The position numbers were made by a program, and so were the translations under genes. A stretch of 64,000 bases of DNA, taken from contig CM039182.1 of NCBI GenBank assembly GCA_008360975.2, positions 53,952,491 through 54,016,490 of the forward strand, given 5' to 3'. The stretch is from Lichenostomus cassidix (taxonomy: Eukaryota; Chordata; Aves; Passeriformes; Meliphagidae). Positions 57,801 to 64,000 of the stretch are shown in pieces; position 1 is the first letter of the stretch, and each line of letters opens with the position of its first letter. Under the pieces are notes generated by a model, which ran no database searches, had not been told where the DNA came from, and was given only the letters and a program-made list of their open reading frames with translations.

Positions 57801-60800
57801 CATACTTTCTACTTGTGTGAGTCTTCTCTATCTCCATCCATCTTTTTGGTTTGCATATGTTTTTAGGATCCTGTCAAAAATCAGACACCCAGCATTGACT
57901 GTTGCTGAGTATCTCTGATGGACTTGTGAGACTTTCCCAGAGGCTGACAACTGCAAACAATGAAAGTTTCAGAGTTGGTGTCCAAAGAGAATACAATGCT
58001 TTCAGCAATCAGAAAAATGTGTTTATTATTGCTTATAGCTCTGACTTATGCCAGTCTATATCAGTATTGATAACTGAAAGTTCACATGGAAAATGACACT
58101 GTAGCTGTAGCTGTTGGCTGAACTTGAACATTGATCATCCAGTGTAATATTTAACTATGCCAGGAATATGACTACTTACGTTGTTTTCAGCCAGGAAAGG
58201 GAATTCATTCCCTTATAATGTTTCTGCATCTGTCTGATTCCATCAGTGGAGATCTTGGCACTGATTTCAGTAGCCATTGGTTGGGATTGTTGTCTGTAGT
58301 GGAGTGATTGACAAGCTAAAATAACTGGAAAAAGTACTTATTGCAGTTTCTCATTGCAGGAGCCTATAGAAAAAAGAGAACTATGGAAAAAATAATGGCT
58401 ATGTGTGGAATATGTGAAAAAACAGGGTTTCTAGGCTCCATGTGGTGATTCCCTTTATCTTGTGTTAGGTCAGAGAGTGGGCTGAGTATCACGACTGTTC
58501 AGAAAATCTTCCTGGAAATGATGTTGGCACACCAATGCATGAGCCTGAGAAGAGCAGTCAACAGCCCCTTTGCTTCTTTAAGAGTTGCTTAGTTGAAGCA
58601 CCAAAGAAAACCTGTCCTGACAAGAACTTGGGCTGTATGACCTGCTTGGCCTTTTTCATTAGTCATGTCTCTGAAATGTGGCTTATCAAGAAATTGAGTG
58701 AAATCTCATGCATTTCCACTTCAAGGATGGAATTCTACAAAATTCTATTAAATATATTAATGACAGTGGTGGTGGTATTGTTTTAGAAGCAAGCAGTGAA
58801 AGTGCCCCTGAAGTTACATCCTCAGAGTTTTAGATATGTTTTGGGGATTGTTCTTCAAAGCCTATTTTAATAATTCAGTAGCCCATGTTGAAAGTTTATA
58901 TTTAAAGATGAATTCTCACAAGTTCATTGTGTTTGGCAAACTGTTCTGAAATGAAAGCAGTTAGAGAAATTGGTGAGGTGAAACTCCACATTGCCTGGAA
59001 TAGTCTTTCTCCCTAGGGGGTGTGGTCTTCCAAGGGAGGTGTATGTATCGCCAGCAGACCTTTCTCAGCCCTCTCCCTGTACTTCAGCCCTCCCTTCAGT
59101 GTGACAGGGAATATTGATTGATATTCTCAGACGGCTTTAATACACAGATAGCGACAAAGAAGTAGAGGAAGGCTAAGGACATATCATTGTTGAAGCCCTG
59201 CAGTTACAAAGAGGATGGCAAAGGGGACCTGAGCAGGGAAGGAAATGGGAGTAGTTGTTTACTTTGGCACAGAGTTCCCAGGAGGATATCTCCTTACACA
59301 CCAGTGTTTTAATAGAAAAGAGATTCTACTTTGGATGCATCAGGAATTAGCTAACAGTTCAGTTCTTCTAGGACGCAGTCTAGGCTTTCAATATAGATGT
59401 GGTTTTGGCAATAGTTTCATCATTCCTAGACAAGCATTCTGATTATCTCGTAGCTATGAGAGATTTAGGGAGATCCCTTGTTAATATTTTTTTTCCTTGG
59501 ATCTTTTTTTCTTAGTCACTGCAGTTGACAAACAAGATTAAGGGATTCACTGATGTGGAAAATACTGAAATCACTGTAGGCTTTTTGGTCTTTCTCATTG
59601 TCTTAGACTATATGTGCGAGATTTCTTGTCCTCACATTCTCTTAGTTTTAGACAAGCTTTTGAGATATTTGTTTTTTGTAGGCAAGGTCTGCCTTCCTGC
59701 AGACAAAATAAAAGTTAATGTTATTGTTCTGTGTCCCAGACCTTGTCACTCTCCTGAGTTCTTCCCCCCTCCCTTTTCTTCTAACCAACATAATCTCCCA
59801 TTTTTCATTTGGAGAATCACAGGTTCAAGAGTGTTACGGGAAATGCAATGGAGCAGGAATTCTCCCTTTCCGGAATTTTGCTGCTAATATTTTTGAACTA
59901 AACTTCTTTGGTGTGGATATTAGTAAATTTTCAGCAAATGAAACTTTAAGTGTTGTGAATTCAGAGTATACTACTTCATCGCAGGCAGTGGTGAATAGCT
60001 TTTTCTGTAACTTCTACAACTGCCTTTTCAATTTAAACCTTTGTGTTATTGTCCTTTTTTTCTCAGCTGTGTGTAATGTATGTGTGTACCTATGTACACA
60101 TACAGGTATGTGTATACTTCTACCTTTTTATAGGTAAATCATGATACAGCGTCAGAATTTGTTTCTGAGTTGCTTTTCCCTCTATTGTATCAATAAAACT
60201 CTATAAATATGCAAAATACATGTCAGTCAGTGCAACACTGCAGAATTTGGGGCAAGAAAAGGGCATGGATTCAGTTTCTTTTTAAAGTTCCTCAGTTCAA
60301 GAGATCTCTGGGTTTTCCCTGATGTTTTGAAGTCAAAACAGATGGGACAAACAACATGTAATGTACTTAGCTGTTGCTGAGGATTTGGGATGCTTTTCAA
60401 AGCAAGTTTCTCCTCCTGCCTAGAGCAAGGCTTGTATTTTGCGAGGATCTTAGCTTAATTATGACAATAAGTGAGGCAGTTTCTGATTACAAATCAGTAT
60501 TTTACACTTGGATACCTTCACCATGGTGGAAATAATACAAAGAGAAAAATGGTAGTCCTCACTCCAGAAGGCTGACATACAAAACCATGGGTTGATTGAT
60601 CATATTGCTGTACATTGGAGCTTTACATGCTTGTTTATGTGAATGGCATGCAGACGAAACACGAATAAATGAAAAATAGGCACTTGTAGGAGACAATTTT
60701 TTTATTGCAATTCAGCTGTGTACATACAATTTGCTTTAGTATGGAGAACATAATTATTATGCAGACCCAGATTGATAAGCATGTAGCAGAAAAGACCCCT

Positions 60801-61603
60801 AGGTGTTTGTCTTCTTTGGGTATCTATATACAGATAAATAACAATATTTAAATTAATTTAGGGAAAGTTTCTGAAAATTCTTTTAAAAGAGTGGATGAAA
60901 GCATTGATTAAGGGGATTTTATAAGGGATGGGAGCCTCTTGAAGTAAAAGGAGCTTTGCTGTAAGTATGATTGAACACTGCTTTGCTTTTCACACTACTA
61001 ATGTGCGTGTTTCTTGCCTGCTAACCATGGCTAAAAGGCATGAAGTCACAGACAGCTATTAAAACGTTTAGATTCCTAGCTTGTAAATACTGCATTTCTC
61101 ACAGAATTGGAGTGAAATCCAGTCTTATGTTTCATGTTCATCCACTTCATATCCATTGGGATACAGCATTTGTGAAAGAATCAATTATCCATTTGTTAGT
61201 CAGGAGAGCTTTACAAATTATACATTAGCAGATTGATTTCTCAGGTTCACCTTTGGGGGACTGATTGTATAAGGTGGGTTGATGATGAGTGTCAGGGGAG
61301 AAGGAGTTGCCACAAAGAACACAATTAAAAGAAGCTTTCTGAGTGGTGGCTGTGAATTTACTCCTAATTAAAGAGCTGACATAATCCATACTAAGAGCGT
61401 TTATTTCAACCATTTTACATTAGGTAATTGATTATCACATGAGGTACATTTGCTGCTAGATATTTGATTTTCCTTTCCTTTAAATTTAGGATTTTGCAAA
61501 AGCTTGCATTTAGATCTTTATGTGCAACGTGTCTGCTAGCTTTCTCTCCTGCTCCCTAAACTTCTCTTTCATCCATTAAGGTAACATTTTTTTTGTTCTG
61601 TAG

Positions 61604-61714
61604 TGTCAGCTTGACATTATTGATTTTGCACAGTCAAACTTACTTATATTGTCCAGAATTCCAAACATGTCTCCATCAGAAAGAAAACTGCAGCTACTGG
61701 AAATTCAGTGGAAG
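61604..61714 (+). other. Possible cryptic or cassette exon in VPS41 intron 4
   Basis: These 111 bases (37 codons) are open in the frame that would join VPS41 exon 4. They are preceded by a good acceptor (ttttttttgttctgtag) and followed by a usable donor (AAG|GTATTT). The length is a multiple of three, so inclusion would keep the frame. The translation, which includes IPNMSPSERKLQLLEIQWK, is not part of VPS41 as I know it and I do not recognise it. An open run of this size can occur by chance. Confidence 0.25.
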
Positions 61715-63059
61715 GTATTTCTTCCTTCTTTGCCAGTACTTCATCAGTATGTGAAATTCTGAACCTGTTCCCAGGTTAATCATTTAAGTGTATTTGCATT
61801 CCTAACTAACAGGATTCTCTTTATTGCCAGATTTGAATTATGTTGCTAGGAAAGTACAATGTGTATTACTATAATTTTTACAGTACTGGAAGTATCATCA
61901 CAAAGTTGTCATGTGTTTTTACTTGATTGACCTAATGCTAGGGGTCCTGATTAGGTAAAAAAAAGATTACCCAATGTAGTGCTAATAAAATAATAAGTAT
62001 TTTTCAGCGTTTAATATACAGCTGCCTCTGGTTTTATGACATGAGGTTTAAGATTAGATAATCCCTTAACTGAGAAATATTTTCATGGATTATATGTTCT
62101 AAATTTTAGATTATTGTACATTTTTACAGGTTTTTTTTCAACACCCATTGAAAATACCTTTAAAACAGTCAACTGACCAAACACCAGTGCATATCATGGT
62201 TCCAACTGCATCAGTCCTTCAAATTGTGATGAGTTAGTGACTGCCTGTGTTCTCTCTAACCTTGAGTGATTCTTCACCTTTTGTAGACCTGTAAAGGTAG
62301 ATCTTGCAGGAGGGACATTTATTCCTTACTTTAAAATCCAAAGCCTATTTTCTTTTGTCAGGCAGATAAACTCTTCAGTGGGTTAGCTGGGAAAAGCTTA
62401 AAAAAAACATGAGGGAAAGGCAGTTGTGACTTCATGCCTGAGTTTATAACATTTAATAAAAAAAAAAAAAAACCAAAAGCAGGTGGAGGGTTGTGACCCA
62501 CAATATTTTCTGTGTTCCTCCTTTCTAAAATACCAAAATTATCCATAGGGTATTGGTAGGGTATAAATGCAATTAAATTTGAAATGTTAAGTAGCTTTGC
62601 TGACTGGCACAGAAGTATATTTAAACAAATGATGGTTATGAAAAGAATTGGAGCTGATTCTAGAAGAAACACTTTGGTTTAGATAACATACATACCAATT
62701 TTAACTGTGGTCTTTTCTTTCTGATTTCCTGGATAGTTTGAGATCTTAAACAAATCTCAAACAGCTTTCCAGTGTAACACAGCTCTGGAAATCGTAGACT
62801 TGACTCTTAGTCAGCTCTGAAAAAGAAGATCCTGGCATTAGCAATTCTTCCTGAAACTTTATTTTAAAATGCATGTAATGATCAGCCTGGACTGTTCATG
62901 ATGTGTTATCACTTTCTGAGCTCCACAGAAAGTTCTGACTTGTAAAGTCAGTGAACGGGCTAATAGTCAACATGCTAGTTCGACTTGAGCACTGAAAAAA
63001 ATTTACTCTGCATTTGCTTTGCCTTGCGTATGTCATTTCCTGTTGAAACTTAGCAGGAG

Positions 63060-63091
63060 TTTTGTGTAAATGAGCTTTTGTGTAAATGAGC
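63060..63091. repeat. 16-bp perfect tandem duplication
   Basis: The unit ttttgtgtaaatgagc occurs twice in direct succession (63060-63075 and 63076-63091). Confidence 0.95.
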
Positions 63092-63367
63092 TCTTTTAGT
63101 TGAATTCAGCTGTTTTCCCTGATTATTATCTGTGTGTGGTGTAGACAAAAGGGGAAAAAATAATAGAAGAAAAAGCTAATAGTAACTGATAGAAGTGTTG
63201 GGCATGCAGAAGGTTTGTAAAAAATTGCTAGTTATATATGCTGTTATGAAATATTGTATCATCAAATTTCTGTTTACAGTAGAACAAGTTCAGAAGTATT
63301 GTGCACAATTCTGAATGTGGGAAAAATACAAATACTCTGGAATCACCATTTTTCCCACCGACAACAT

Positions 63368-64000
63368 TCTAGAATCTTAGAATCACAGCATGTTCAGTGG
63401 TTAGAATATAAACATTATGTAGTCCTAACCCACCCTGACATGAGAAGGAGCACTTTCCCCTAGACCAGGTCGCCCAAGGCCTTATTCAGCCTGGCTTTGA
63501 ACACTGCCAGAGTTGGGACAGCCACAGCTCCTCTGGGCAACCTATTCAGTATCTCACCATACTCACAGTATATAATTTCTTCCTAATATCTAACCTAAAT
63601 TTCCCCTCTTTCAATTTGTACCCATTACTCCTTGTATCATTGCACTTCCTGATGGAGATTCCCTCTCCGGCTTCCATGTAGGCCCTTTTCAGATACTGGA
63701 AAGTTGCTGTGAGGTCTCCATGCAACCCTCTCTTCTCCAGGCTGAACAGGCTCAGCTTTCTTAGCCTGTCTTCATAGGGGAGGTGCTCTAGTCCTCTTAC
63801 AAACTATGTGTCCCTCCTCTGGACTTGTTCCAACAGTTCCATACCCTCCTTATGTTGGGGACACCAGAAATGAGTACAACACTCCAGGTGGGATCTCACA
63901 TGCAGAGTAGAGGGGCAGAATCACCTCCTTTGACCTGCTGGTCACACTCCTTATGATGCAGCCCAGGATTTGATTAGCTTTCTGGGCTGTAAGCACACAC
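63368..64000 (-). mobile_element. CR1 LINE 3' end, antisense, continues past the window
   Basis: The left edge has the octamer-like tail of avian CR1 in antisense (tagaatcttagaatcacag). It is followed by the standard antisense CR1 landmarks: ccaaggccttattcagcctg, ctccaggctgaacaggctca, ccctcctctggacttgttcc, actccaggtgggatctcac and gcagcccaggatttgattag. These belong to the 3' UTR and the end of ORF2, so the element is 5'-truncated or extends to the right. Lesions such as the altered tail show it is not young. It is the strongest sign that the host is a bird. Confidence 0.92.

Larger units (their letters stand above)
48897..64000 (+). other. VPS41 intron 4, incomplete
   Basis: At least 15.1 kb of phase-0 intron, starting GTAAGT. 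It contains a possible cassette exon (61604-61714), small tandem repeats and a CR1 3' end at the right edge. I scanned the open frames for the next VPS41 exon and did not find it. Confidence 0.8.

Noticed and set aside
60060..60120. TGTGTA/TACACA-rich palindromic stretch
   Set aside because: Alternating purine-pyrimidine sequence gives many weak palindromes. There is no clean unit or flanking duplication that would mark an element.
59525..60137. Overlapping 120- and 139-codon frames in intron 4
   Set aside because: The two frames overlap in different phases, both rich in Phe/Leu/Cys from T-rich DNA. This is chance openness in AT-rich sequence.
49000..64000. VPS41 exon 5
   Set aside because: I looked for the next conserved propeller segment among the open frames of intron 4 and did not see it, so I place it beyond the window.
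1..64000. CRISPR arrays, rRNA, tRNA or bacterial operons
   Set aside because: I saw no regularly spaced repeats and no rRNA or tRNA core, and the gene structure is intron-containing and vertebrate.

Overview
The window reads as vertebrate nuclear DNA, most likely from a bird. It is AT-rich and gene-sparse, with long introns. It carries CR1-type LINE 3' ends, one ERVL-like solo LTR and a compact endogenous retrovirus whose primer-binding site matches tRNA-Trp. There are no bacterial operons, no CRISPR array and no rRNA that I can see.

The one cellular gene I can support is the 5' part of VPS41 on the + strand. VPS41 is a subunit of the HOPS tethering complex, which drives late endosome, lysosome and AP-3 vesicle fusion. 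Four coding exons are visible: 22621-22641, 26500-26538, 45658-45765 and 48819-48896. Together they give the first 82 residues, the acidic N-terminal tail and the start of the WD40/beta-propeller domain. All three complete introns are phase 0 with GT-AG ends. The fourth intron runs off the right edge and is at least 15.1 kb long. The promoter is a small CpG-rich island at about 22530-22870, with a ZNF143-type site and a YY1-like element over the start codon.

Positions 1 to about 22500 are upstream intergenic DNA. It holds one antisense ERVL-like solo LTR (1817-2245), relics of ancient CR1-like LINEs (about 17820-18090 and 21131-21300), short tandem duplications and simple repeats. In mammals the neighbour on this side is POU6F2, divergently transcribed, but I found no POU6F2 exon here.

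Intron 2 of VPS41 (19.1 kb) contains the most notable feature, a complete two-LTR provirus-like element at 35877-39398 in the same orientation as the gene. It has matching LTRs, a 6-bp target duplication with one mismatch, a tRNA-Trp-type primer-binding site, a leader, a shortened and frameshifted gag-like ORF, a 1.4-kb AT-rich stretch with no coding capacity where pol and env would be, and a polypurine tract. It looks like a relatively young non-autonomous retrovirus-derived element that depends on proteins supplied in trans.

Intron 3 contains a 65-bp segment present twice, 2.1 kb apart. Intron 4 contains a possible in-frame cassette exon (61604-61714) and ends in an antisense CR1 LINE 3' end that continues past the window.
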